Origin: AAA044-D11 sp965268275
GTDB taxonomy: Bacteria; Actinomycetota; Actinomycetes; Nanopelagicales; Nanopelagicaceae
Direction of reading: 5' to 3'
Length of the DNA stretch: 64,000 nt
NCBI GenBank assembly: GCA_965268275.1
Contig: OZ254168.1
Location: forward strand, 1,054,001-1,118,000
Made by a program: the position numbers and the translations under genes. The notes under the pieces were generated by a model. It worked only from the letters and a program-made list of their open reading frames with translations. It ran no database searches and was not told the origin of the DNA. Positions within the stretch are counted from its first letter, which is position 1. Each line of letters begins with the position of its first letter. This document shows, piece after piece, positions 51,204-59,065 of the stretch.

Positions 51204-51818
51204 CTAGAGCAATTCTAAAATCCGCGGTGCGATGGCCCGCATTGCAATTCCACGGTGGCTAATTTTGTCCTTTTCGCCGTGCGCGAATTCGCCAAGTGTT
51301 AACTCAGCTCCATCCGGTTGAAAAATTGGGTCATACCCAAAGCCTGCTATCCCCCGGGGTGAGCGGGTGATAGATCCAAGTAATTTCCCACTCTCGGAAA
51401 TCTCGAGCCCCTGATGTTTATGCCCACTCGGAAAAACTAATGCGACCTCGCACTTAAAGTGTGCGCTGCGCTCTTTCGGTGGAACACCTTCTAACTGAAA
51501 CAATACCTTTGCAATATTTGCAGCATCATCGCCATGAACACCTGACCATCTTGCAGAATAAATTCCTGGGTCGCCATTTAAATAATCGATGCAGAGGCCG
51601 CTGTCATCAGCCAGAGCTGGAAGGCCTGTGAACTCACAAATCCCACGGGCTTTTAATAATGAATTCTCCAGAAAAGTTTTCCCAGTTTCTTCGATATCGG
51701 GCATATCAGGAAAGTCTCGAAGCCCTAACACTTTTATGTCACTTACAAACTCGGCAAGTAATCTTTCGAATTCTTTAATTTTTCCATTATTTTGTGTTGC
51801 CAGAACTAACTTTCGCAT
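51204..51818 (-). CDS. rdgB: RdgB/HAM1 family non-canonical purine NTP pyrophosphatase
   Basis: 204 residues. Hydrolyses dITP/XTP to keep them out of DNA. Substrate loop ATQNNGKIKEF at 7-17, LADDSGLCIDYLNGDPGIYSARW-type catalytic block around residue 69 (Asp base), and GFGYDPIF near 160. Last gene of the conserved clpS-to-rdgB cluster; 6 bases after rph. Confidence 0.93.
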   Translation of the reverse strand: MRKLVLATQNNGKIKEFERLLAEFVSDIKVLGLRDFPDMPDIEETGKTFLENSLLKARGICEFTGLPALADDSGLCIDYLNGDPGIYSARWSGVHGDDAANIAKVLFQLEGVPPKERSAHFKCEVALVFPSGHKHQGLEISESGKLLGSITRSPRGIAGFGYDPIFQPDGAELTLGEFAHGEKDKISHRGIAMRAIAPRILELL

Positions 51819-51824
51819 TGCTAA

Positions 51825-52580
51825 TTAATTAAGTGCGTTCTGTTGCAATTTCGAAAGTTGGTTACAGCCAGAAACACCTAGATCTAGCAAGTTATTGAGT
51901 AGCGCACGATCAAAGGGTTTTCCTTCGGCAGTTCCTTGAACCTCAACGAAGTTGCCATCTGCAGTGCAGACAATATTCATATCCGTATCGGCAGTAACGT
52001 CTTCTTCGTAACAGAGATCTAACATTGGAACTCCACCAATAATTCCAACGCTCACGGCAGAAACTCCTTGAGTTATTGGGTTACGCGATGCCGGAATGTG
52101 ACCTTTTCCTTTGGCCCAAGTTATTGCATCTTGCAATGCAACGTAGGCACCGGTAATTGCAGCTGTTCTGGTTCCGCCATCTGCTTGTAATACATCACAA
52201 TCGATAACAATTGTGTTCTCGCCAAGAGCAGCAGTATCAACAACTGCGCGAAGTGAGCGTCCGACTAACCGTGAAATTTCTTGGGTGCGACCACCAAGTT
52301 TTCCTTTAACACTTTCACGATCTGATCTGGTGTGAGTTGCACGTGGCAGCATTGCATATTCGCTTGTTACCCAACCGCCGCCTTTTCCAACCAACCATCG
52401 TGGAACTCCTGGGGTGAATGATGCGACACAGAGAACTCGAGTATTTCCAAATTCAACTAAAACTGAACCTTCGGCATTGTTTAACCAATTACGCGTAAAT
52501 TTGATTGAACGCAATTGCTCAGGTGATCTGCCATCGATTCTTGGAAGGTTCGATTTACTATCTTTATTCTCTGATGACAT
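51825..52580 (-). CDS. rph: Ribonuclease PH
   Basis: 251 residues. Phosphate-dependent 3' trimming of tRNA precursors. RSPEQLRSIKFTRNW at the start, MLPRATHTRSDRE near 78, DCDVLQADGGTRTAAITGA near 130, and DLCYEEDVTADTDMN near 186 with the metal Asp residues. Begins one base after the murI stop. Confidence 0.95.
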   Translation of the reverse strand: MSSENKDSKSNLPRIDGRSPEQLRSIKFTRNWLNNAEGSVLVEFGNTRVLCVASFTPGVPRWLVGKGGGWVTSEYAMLPRATHTRSDRESVKGKLGGRTQEISRLVGRSLRAVVDTAALGENTIVIDCDVLQADGGTRTAAITGAYVALQDAITWAKGKGHIPASRNPITQGVSAVSVGIIGGVPMLDLCYEEDVTADTDMNIVCTADGNFVEVQGTAEGKPFDRALLNNLLDLGVSGCNQLSKLQQNALN

Positions 52581-53387
52581 TTAAATCCTCGATTCGACTT
52601 TAGCGACTTCTGGTCCAAGAAAACGTCTAGCTAACTTGCTAAACAATTCACTTTCGCCAGTAGATACGAACTTGTGGGAAGGCTTCCCAGAACTATTGAG
52701 CAAATCTTTTTCAACCAGGATTCGATAAAGATCCTTTGCAGTTTCTTCAGCGCTTGATACCAGGGTCACTTCATTTCCCATCACATAGGAAATAACACCT
52801 GTAAGAAGTGGGTAATGCGTGCAACCAAGAACTAAAGTATCTATATCTTTTTCAATAAGTGGCTTCAAATAATCTCGGGCCACCTTTGTGATTGCAGTAC
52901 CCGATGTTTCACCACGTTCAACATACTCAACAAATAATGGACAGGCCACCGAAGTAATTTCTAATTGCGGGGCCGCAGCAAAAGCATCTAGGTAAGCTCC
53001 AGATTCAATTGTTGCATTTGTTCCAATTACTCCAATTCGACCACTTCTGGTTGCAGATACGGCCCGTCGAACAGCTGGTTGAATTACTTCAATTACCGGA
53101 ACTGAATATCGCTCACGCGCATCACGTAACATCGCTGCACTTGCAGTGTTGCAGGCAATAACAATTGCCTTGACTCCCGCTTCAACTAATTCATCAAGAA
53201 TTTCTAATGCAAAGGTTCGAACTTCGGCAAGCGGTCTTGGGCCATAAGGGCCGCGAGCGGTATCGCCAACATAAAGAATTGATTCGCCAGGAAGCTGATC
53301 AATGATTGATCTAGCAACCGTTAATCCACCAACACCAGAATCGAAAATTCCGATTGGTGCGGTTGAAGTTACTGCAGCGCCTGACAT
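52581..53387 (-). CDS. murI: Glutamate racemase
   Basis: 268 residues. Supplies D-glutamate for peptidoglycan. The two catalytic Cys are visible: IVIACNTASA near 77 and LGCTHYPLL near 188, with FDSGVGGLTV at 14-23. A TAGGCT hexamer 7 bases before ATG suggests its own leaderless promoter. Confidence 0.95.
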   Translation of the reverse strand: MSGAAVTSTAPIGIFDSGVGGLTVARSIIDQLPGESILYVGDTARGPYGPRPLAEVRTFALEILDELVEAGVKAIVIACNTASAAMLRDARERYSVPVIEVIQPAVRRAVSATRSGRIGVIGTNATIESGAYLDAFAAAPQLEITSVACPLFVEYVERGETSGTAITKVARDYLKPLIEKDIDTLVLGCTHYPLLTGVISYVMGNEVTLVSSAEETAKDLYRILVEKDLLNSSGKPSHKFVSTGESELFSKLARRFLGPEVAKVESRI

Positions 53388-53394
53388 ATAGCCA

Positions 53395-53400
53395 AGCCTA
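53395..53400 (-). promoter_or_regulatory. Possible leaderless -10 element of murI
   Basis: Minus-strand TAGGCT, 7 bases before ATG, within the 27-base gap after cysM. Confidence 0.4.
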
Positions 53401-53414
53401 CCTTTAGTGAAGAA

Positions 53415-54374
53415 TTAAGCCCAAAGTTGGCCATCTAAAACTTCGGGGTCGCTATCTTTTCCGTAAATTCCGGTAGATAAATACTTCCATCCCGCATCGC
53501 AGACGATGAATGCAATTTCTGCTCCTACGCCCGCATCTACACATTCCTTGGCAACCCCAAGTGCGGCATGCAGTATCGCGCCAGTTGAAATACCAGCAAA
53601 TATTCCCTCAACTTCAAGTAACTCACGAACTCTTCGGACTGAATCTTCGGCCCCTACTGAAAACCGTCTTGTAATAACTGATGCATCATAAAGTTCTGGA
53701 ACGAATCCGGCATCTAAGTTGCGAAGTCCATATACAACTTCACCGTATCTTGGTTCTGCAGCAATGATTGCAATATCTGGATTTTTCTCTCGTAGAAACT
53801 TTCCAGCTCCCATAAGGGTTCCAGTTGTTCCTAGTCCGGCAATAAAGTGCGTAATCGCAGGTAAATCTTCAAAAACTTCAGGGCCAGTTGTCTTGTAGTG
53901 CGCCAAAGTGTTTGCCGGATTTCCATATTGATAGAGAAATACCCAATCTGGATTTTCGGCTGCTAAATCTTTTGCGACGCGCACTGCCTCATTTGATCCA
54001 CCAGCAGCTGGTGAGTAAATTATTTTTGCGCCCCACATCTCTAAAATCTGAGTGCGTTCAATGCTGGTGTTTTCAGGCATTACACAAATTAATTTGTAAC
54101 CACGAACTTTTGCAACCATCGCAAGAGAGATTCCGGTATTTCCACTTGTTGGTTCAAGAATTGTTGCGCCAGGTTTTAACTTTCCGGTTTTCTCTGCATC
54201 ATCAATCATCGCCATTGCTGTGCGATCCTTAATTGAACCAGTTGGATTTCTATCTTCCATCTTGGCCCAGAGTCGGACCGCTGGTTTCCCTGCCTGAGAT
54301 TTAGGAGAAAGTTTCGGCAATCCAATTAGTGGAGTGTGGCCAAGAGATGCTTCTAACGATTCGTATCTTGTCAC
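53415..54374 (-). CDS. cysM: Cysteine synthase, CysM type
   Basis: 319-residue PLP enzyme. PLP Lys in NPTGSIKDRTA near 49, LEPTSGNTGISLA near 77, and GLGTTGTLMG near 180. Because it directly follows a sulfur-carrier gene and a JAMM protease gene, it is the actinobacterial form that uses a protein thiocarboxylate (CysO) as sulfur donor, probably with O-phosphoserine. GTG start overlaps the cysO TGA (GTGA). Confidence 0.92.
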   Translation of the reverse strand: MTRYESLEASLGHTPLIGLPKLSPKSQAGKPAVRLWAKMEDRNPTGSIKDRTAMAMIDDAEKTGKLKPGATILEPTSGNTGISLAMVAKVRGYKLICVMPENTSIERTQILEMWGAKIIYSPAAGGSNEAVRVAKDLAAENPDWVFLYQYGNPANTLAHYKTTGPEVFEDLPAITHFIAGLGTTGTLMGAGKFLREKNPDIAIIAAEPRYGEVVYGLRNLDAGFVPELYDASVITRRFSVGAEDSVRRVRELLEVEGIFAGISTGAILHAALGVAKECVDAGVGAEIAFIVCDAGWKYLSTGIYGKDSDPEVLDGQLWA

Positions 54375-54658
54375 TTGCAGCCACCGGCGACGGCGGGCAA
54401 AATTGTTACAGAATCACCAGCTTTGAGTGTTGCGGCAAGTGAACCCATAAATCGAACATCTTCATCATTGATATAAATATTTATAAATCTACGGAGCTCG
54501 TTATTTTCAAGTAACCGCTCGCCCAGTCCGACATACTTAACATTTAGGGCAGAAATTAGCTCACCTAGATTATTCGCTTCAGCTGTTACTAACTTCTCGC
54601 CATTTGTGTAAGGGCGAAGAATTGTTGGGATGCGAACTTCTATCGTTGCGGAGGACAT
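54371..54658 (-). CDS. cysO: MoaD/ThiS-family sulfur carrier (CysO) with a GGCK end
   Basis: 95 residues of the ubiquitin-like sulfur-carrier fold. The last residues are AVAGG-C-K: two residues follow the diglycine that normally ends the active protein. Mycobacterial CysO ends at GG, and QbsE of the quinolobactin pathway ends GGCF and is trimmed by a JAMM protease. The adjacent mec product could do the same here. Sulfur is then carried as thiocarboxylate to CysM. The frame into cysM is intact, so the tail is not a frameshift artefact. Confidence 0.9.
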   Translation of the reverse strand: MSSATIEVRIPTILRPYTNGEKLVTAEANNLGELISALNVKYVGLGERLLENNELRRFINIYINDEDVRFMGSLAATLKAGDSVTILPAVAGGCK

Positions 54659-54683
54659 GGGATAAGTATCCTAGAAGCGCGCC

Positions 54684-55130
54684 TTACTTGCCAATCGTAG
54701 AATCTGCAGGGGGTGTAGTGATTATTTCAACGGGCTCTTCGGTAACTTCACCATCAATTATTCGATATGAACGAAACTCAGTCTCAGGTGCAATCTCTTT
54801 GCGGGTAGAAACCAAGACATAGTGCGCATTTGGTTCGGAGGCATAGGCGATATCCGTGCGAGATGGATAGGCCTGGGTTTCGGTGTGTGAATGATAAACA
54901 ACAACGATCTCCTTAGATTTTTCATCTAGCTCGCGATATAGAGCAAGCAAATCCTTGGAATCGAACTCATAAAATGTAGGTGAATGTGCTGCGTTTATCA
55001 TTGGCTTCAACTCGACGGCGCTATCGCTGCCTTCAGGGCCGAGAATTACTCCACAACATTCATCTGGATATTCGGCACGTGATTGCTCCAAAATTTTTGC
55101 AACAATATCCGCATGAATTCGAAGTGTCAT
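54684..55130 (-). CDS. mec: CysO-processing metalloprotease, M67/JAMM family
   Basis: About 148 residues. The JAMM zinc motif is complete: E24 (DECCGVILG), H80 and H82 (HSH), and D93 (PSRTD). In mycobacteria Mec frees cysteine from CysO-cysteine adducts. Start ATG 55,130 overlaps the DUF2017 stop by 4 bases; an in-frame GTG-like start further up lies inside that gene. Next to cysO and cysM. Confidence 0.9.
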   Translation of the reverse strand: MTLRIHADIVAKILEQSRAEYPDECCGVILGPEGSDSAVELKPMINAAHSPTFYEFDSKDLLALYRELDEKSKEIVVVYHSHTETQAYPSRTDIAYASEPNAHYVLVSTRKEIAPETEFRSYRIIDGEVTEEPVEIITTPPADSTIGK

Positions 55131-55678
55131 AGGAGTAACTCTAACAAATTTTCCTGCAACCAACCCAACCAGAAGTAAACGGCATAAACCGGTTTCTGCG
55201 GATCTTCATCTGGCAACAGCTCAAAGGTTTCGAAACTAGTTTCTGATATTTCTAACCTAATTGATAGCGCTATTCGTAAATCGTTTATTGCTTTTAGCCA
55301 AACATTGGCCTCGATATCCTCAATTACGCCACCAGAATTTTCATCGACCAAAACTGTTAATTGCTCACGAACTAGCCGCAGATTTTTCTGCTTTGCACCA
55401 CGCAATTGTGGTTCGGTGTATCTCCGAAAATCTGATGCTGCTTCTGGATCGGCGTATGCGTTTGGCAACAGCCGCAGCAAAACCGGATCATCTGGTGTAA
55501 CAATTTCTGATGGCATTGCTAGTAATTGCGCTAGTGGATCACTGGAATCATAATGATGAAAGAAATCACCTTCGCCAAGTAACTCCAATAATTGCTCAAC
55601 TAAGTTAATAAGAATTTGAGCTTCATCTAGGGTTAAATCCAGAGAATAACCAGCACCGACTTTTTCGAAGTTAGACAT
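55127..55678 (-). CDS. DUF2017 family protein
   Basis: 183 residues, mostly helical and acidic. No catalytic motif recognised. It matches the actinobacterial DUF2017 family by position between clpS and mec and by the C-terminal segment VYFWLGWLQENLLELLL. Starts within the clpS stop (TAATG). Function unknown; the constant link to ClpS hints at proteolysis. Confidence 0.8.
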   Translation of the reverse strand: MSNFEKVGAGYSLDLTLDEAQILINLVEQLLELLGEGDFFHHYDSSDPLAQLLAMPSEIVTPDDPVLLRLLPNAYADPEAASDFRRYTEPQLRGAKQKNLRLVREQLTVLVDENSGGVIEDIEANVWLKAINDLRIALSIRLEISETSFETFELLPDEDPQKPVYAVYFWLGWLQENLLELLL

Positions 55679-55965
55679 TAAATTTTGTCATCACGTTGCA
55701 AGGTTGCCCATAAGCCATGTTCATGTAATCGTTGAACATCTCGCTCCATCTCTTCGCGAGTCCCGGATGAAACAACTGCCCGTCCTTCGTTATGCACTTG
55801 CATCATTAATTCGTGAGCTCGTTCCTTCGAGAACCCAAAGAGTTTAATAAGAACATGCGTAACGTAATTCATGAGATTTACTGGATCATCCCAAACAATT
55901 GTTATCCATGGTCGATCTACTAATTCACTAATGCTTACTTCTTCTTTAGGAAGTGTTTTCACCAT
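55678..55965 (-). CDS. clpS: ATP-dependent Clp protease adaptor ClpS
   Basis: 95 residues. Delivers N-degron substrates to ClpA/ClpC. WITIVWDDPVNLMNYV near 24-39 and HNEGRAVV near 65 carry the N-degron-binding and ClpA-contact motifs. ATG 55,965 is preferred to an in-frame TTG 15 bases upstream. Confidence 0.94.
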   Translation of the reverse strand: MVKTLPKEEVSISELVDRPWITIVWDDPVNLMNYVTHVLIKLFGFSKERAHELMMQVHNEGRAVVSSGTREEMERDVQRLHEHGLWATLQRDDKI

Positions 55966-55983
55966 GTTTGTAATTTCCAATTT

Positions 55984-57744
55984 CTAACGCACCAAAACCG
56001 AGGCAAAAGTTGTTGCTGAACCGATAAAGCCTGATTCAGATTCTGTAACAATCCTAAACTGCATAACCCCAATTTTTGTAGCAGTAAATTCAAATTCAAA
56101 TTTTCCATCAACCAACGAAGTTGTGTTGACTTTACTCTTGCCATCATCCAGAGCAACTTTTATCCCTGGAACTTTAGGTTGTAGCTGTCCAGAAATCTTG
56201 TAGCTAACGCCCCGCTTCATTGATGCTGGAAGGTTCCAAGAGATCACTCTAGAAATTCCGATAGTTTTTTCTGGCGTTAATCCAAGTGTCCAGTCCCTGG
56301 TCTCATCGGTTGAAAATGAAATGTTTGAAGACTCTCCCAGTAAAACTCTTGCCTGAAAACTTCCATCCAGACCGGTCTGCGCAATTGGTTTGCGAGTATT
56401 GCCACTAGGTCTTTTTATCTCAATAAACACTGGAACATTTGCTAGTGGTCGACCATCGGCCAATTTAAATGTGCCGTTGAATGTAGTGCTCTCTCCGTAA
56501 AGCAAGTAATCTGAACTTGCAACAACTTCGCCGACGACTTTGTCTTGCCCCATTGCAATTGCAACTTTTTTAACTTCTTCAATTGCTAAATCATCGCCGT
56601 AACCAATCTCCCACTCGGAAATGCCACCAAGTTGATATTTTTCAACAAGTTTTGCTCTATCAAAATAACCTCGGGCATCCACAAACCATGCCGAATGATC
56701 GACCTTGCAACTTGTGGGCGCTCCTTTGGTATTCACGCCATTAAACTCGGCTGTGTAGAGCACGTTGGTTTCGCCAAATTTTTCATTGTAAGTAGCGACA
56801 GCACCTGGTTTATTCAAAATTGCTTGCGAGCGGTTTTGATGAATAATTGCTGCATTTGAAGATTTACTCTCAGATTTTGGGGTATTAGTTGGACACACAC
56901 CAGTAATTTTAGTTACCCAGTTATATCCATAGTTTGGTGTTCCAAAATAAATTTTGTAGGGGGCAACATGTTTAAGTGCATAAAGCAGTGAAGGTTCTGC
57001 CCAACTTATCGGACCTATCGGCCCAGGCTTCGTATCATATTTATGATAGTCATAAAACATAATATTTAATCTATCGATGTAGCTAGATATTTCTGGCCAG
57101 GCGTAATGGTAATAACCTCTTCTGCCAGTGGTTGGATCCAGAAGATACGGAGTAGTCACCGATAACAATTTATTTTTAGAGCGCATTGCAACAGATAATT
57201 CTGCAACGAATTTAACCCACCTCGTTTGGATCGTAGGCCAGGTTGCAATCTTGTCGACATAAGCAAAGCCCTCGAAATTTAAATCGATTCCATCAAAATT
57301 ACTTGCCATTACTAAATCGGTAATTGTCTTTATTAACGTCGCTCGGCTTGCGTCATTCCCCATAATCTTTGAGAGTTCGCCCTCTTTGGTGCTATCTGTG
57401 AGCGTAGGCAAAACTTTAATTCCAAGGCTTTGAAGAGTAGATATTGGAATTGCCTTATCAATTGAATTTTGGGTTACATATTTATCTTTAATTTTTGAAG
57501 CACTTGTTATCGAATACCAAAATGGCAATATCTGGCTAAACATTTCGGCATTCTTGACGACATAATCCATAGCTTGAATTTGACCCCGAGTTGTGTCCCC
57601 ATATGTGCTGTAATCGGTCATCCAACCCGAGAAGATTTTCCGTAACGCCTTATCTTGTGCAACAGATTGTGGAGCGACCAATAAGCTGGCAAGAACTGAG
57701 AACAGAAGGCTGAAAGTTAAAAGCCTGGGACGATGTTTTCTCAT
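55984..57744 (-). CDS. Secreted GH18-like protein with C-terminal Ig-like domains
   Basis: 586 residues. Signal peptide with cleavage after SVA-Q near 29. A chitinase-type barrel follows; the GH18 motif reads DGIDLNFE (D151, D154, N156, E158), so the acid Glu is kept and one Asp is Asn. Later NIMFYDYHKYD, and GGISEWEIGYGDD closes the barrel. Residues from about 405 form beta-rich domains resembling bacterial Ig repeats (LADGRPLANVPVFIEIK). Similar proteins cleave peptidoglycan or chitin-like glycans; activity here is inferred. Overlaps DUF3039 by 4 bases. Confidence 0.8.
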   Translation of the reverse strand: MRKHRPRLLTFSLLFSVLASLLVAPQSVAQDKALRKIFSGWMTDYSTYGDTTRGQIQAMDYVVKNAEMFSQILPFWYSITSASKIKDKYVTQNSIDKAIPISTLQSLGIKVLPTLTDSTKEGELSKIMGNDASRATLIKTITDLVMASNFDGIDLNFEGFAYVDKIATWPTIQTRWVKFVAELSVAMRSKNKLLSVTTPYLLDPTTGRRGYYHYAWPEISSYIDRLNIMFYDYHKYDTKPGPIGPISWAEPSLLYALKHVAPYKIYFGTPNYGYNWVTKITGVCPTNTPKSESKSSNAAIIHQNRSQAILNKPGAVATYNEKFGETNVLYTAEFNGVNTKGAPTSCKVDHSAWFVDARGYFDRAKLVEKYQLGGISEWEIGYGDDLAIEEVKKVAIAMGQDKVVGEVVASSDYLLYGESTTFNGTFKLADGRPLANVPVFIEIKRPSGNTRKPIAQTGLDGSFQARVLLGESSNISFSTDETRDWTLGLTPEKTIGISRVISWNLPASMKRGVSYKISGQLQPKVPGIKVALDDGKSKVNTTSLVDGKFEFEFTATKIGVMQFRIVTESESGFIGSATTFASVLVR

Positions 57745-58022
57745 TCCTTCTTTAGGCCATCGTAGATTTTTTTGCAGAGCGGGCAGATCGGAAACTTTTC
57801 AGGATCGCGACTTGGAACCCATTTCTTCCCGCAGAGCGCACGAACAGCTTTACCAGTTACGGCAGATTCAACGATTTTTTCTTTACGAACGTAATGCGCG
57901 AATTTTTCATGATCGCCATCTTCATTTGAATGCCTGGTTTCTTCCTTCTCCAAGACATCAGCAAATGGCTGTAAACCATCCAAGCCTGGCGCTGATTTAG
58001 GTGTTCGGGTGAAGATTCCCAT
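57741..58022 (-). CDS. DUF3039 family zinc-ribbon-like protein
   Basis: 93 residues. The C-terminal half has Cys in ALCGKKW and a CPLC pair (ICPLCKKIYDGL), likely a zinc-binding knuckle together with His in HEKFAHYV. Widespread small actinobacterial family of unknown function. A TAGAAT hexamer 7 bases before ATG. Confidence 0.82.
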   Translation of the reverse strand: MGIFTRTPKSAPGLDGLQPFADVLEKEETRHSNEDGDHEKFAHYVRKEKIVESAVTGKAVRALCGKKWVPSRDPEKFPICPLCKKIYDGLKKE

Positions 58023-58029
58023 GAAATAA

Positions 58030-58035
58030 ATTCTA
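58030..58035 (-). promoter_or_regulatory. Leaderless -10 element of DUF3039/GH18 pair
   Basis: Minus-strand TAGAAT, 7 bases before ATG at 58,022. Confidence 0.45.
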
Positions 58036-58058
58036 CCGATGCCACTGCCTTTATTGGG

Positions 58059-58064
58059 TATTAT
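58059..58064 (+). promoter_or_regulatory. Leaderless -10 element of argF
   Basis: TATTAT followed by exactly 6 bases and ATG at 58,071; no ribosome site between. Confidence 0.55.
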
Positions 58065-58070
58065 TCAACG

Positions 58071-59009
58071 ATGAAAGACCTATTGCGCACCGAGCATTTA
58101 TCTCGGGAAGATGTCGAACTTATCCTTGACACAGCCGCACAATTTGCAAGTAAACCAATGCGCTCTAAAGATGCATTAGCTAATCAAAGTGTTGCAATTT
58201 ATATGACCAAATCTTCAACCCGTACGAGACTTGCATCAGAAACTGCTGTGGCTCACCTTGGTGGCACTCCAATATTCTTACGCGGCGATGACTTACAAAT
58301 CGGCCGGGGCGAGACTATTTCGGACACCGCAAAAGTCATAAGCGGTTTTGCGAGCGCCTTAATTGTTCGAACTTTTGCCCAGTCAGATGTTGATGAACTT
58401 GGTGCACACGCAACAATTCCAGTATTAAATGGATTGACGGATACCGATCACCCAACACAGCTACTTGCAGATTGGCTAACAATTCGCGAAGTATTTGGAT
58501 CAGAAGTTTCCGGTCGCAAATTTACATATGTAGGCGACGGAAACAATATGGCTCATGCCTGGCTAACAATGGGCGCAATCATGGGTGCACATGTTGTTGT
58601 TGCTACTCCTGCTGGTAAATGGGCACCGTCAGAGAATGCGGTAAAGAGTGCAAAAGAAATCGCCGCTAAGACCGGAGCAAAACTTGAAGTGCTAACCGAT
58701 CCCGAGGCCGCCGCAAAAGGTGCAAGTGTTTTGTATACCGATGTTTGGATGTCCATGGGAGATCCGGAAGAAGTCAGAAGCGAAAAGTTAAAGGCACTGG
58801 CACCATTTGCGATTACAAAGAATTTAATGTCGTTGACAGCATCCGATTCAATATTTATGCACTGCTTGCCTGCCCACCGTGGCGAAGAAGTCGAGGCCGA
58901 GGTAATCGATGGGCCCAAATCTGTCATCTGGCGCGAGGCTTTTCACCGTCGTACAACAATTCAAGCCGCTCTCTATCATTTAGTTCGCGGTGAATTGAAG
59001 GGTAATTAA
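58071..59009 (+). CDS. argF: Ornithine carbamoyltransferase
   Basis: 312 residues. Makes citrulline from ornithine and carbamoyl phosphate in arginine synthesis. The carbamoyl-phosphate motif SSTRTR is near 45-50, FLRGDDLQIGRGE near 74, HPTQLL near 128, and the ornithine loop HCLPAHRGEEV near 264. Stands alone, apart from the other arg genes. Confidence 0.94.
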   Translation: MKDLLRTEHLSREDVELILDTAAQFASKPMRSKDALANQSVAIYMTKSSTRTRLASETAVAHLGGTPIFLRGDDLQIGRGETISDTAKVISGFASALIVRTFAQSDVDELGAHATIPVLNGLTDTDHPTQLLADWLTIREVFGSEVSGRKFTYVGDGNNMAHAWLTMGAIMGAHVVVATPAGKWAPSENAVKSAKEIAAKTGAKLEVLTDPEAAAKGASVLYTDVWMSMGDPEEVRSEKLKALAPFAITKNLMSLTASDSIFMHCLPAHRGEEVEAEVIDGPKSVIWREAFHRRTTIQAALYHLVRGELKGN

Positions 59010-59017
59010 AGGGTAAT
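58998..59017. repeat. Short tandem repeat AAGGGTAAT at the argF stop
   Basis: Two 9-base copies with an 11-base period; the argF stop codon lies between them. Confidence 0.7.
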
Positions 59018-59053
59018 CGCTAAAAATAAGGCGACACACCACGCTCGAGGCAC

Positions 59054-59059
59054 TAATCT
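59054..59059 (+). promoter_or_regulatory. Leaderless -10 element of the transhydrogenase operon
   Basis: TAATCT followed by exactly 6 bases and ATG at 59,066. Confidence 0.5.
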
Positions 59060-59065
59060 TCTGGC

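Noticed and set aside
54371..54382. Frameshift at the CysO end
   Set aside because: The GGCK-stop reading joins cleanly to the GTGA overlap with cysM, and a known homologue type (QbsE) has a similar tail.
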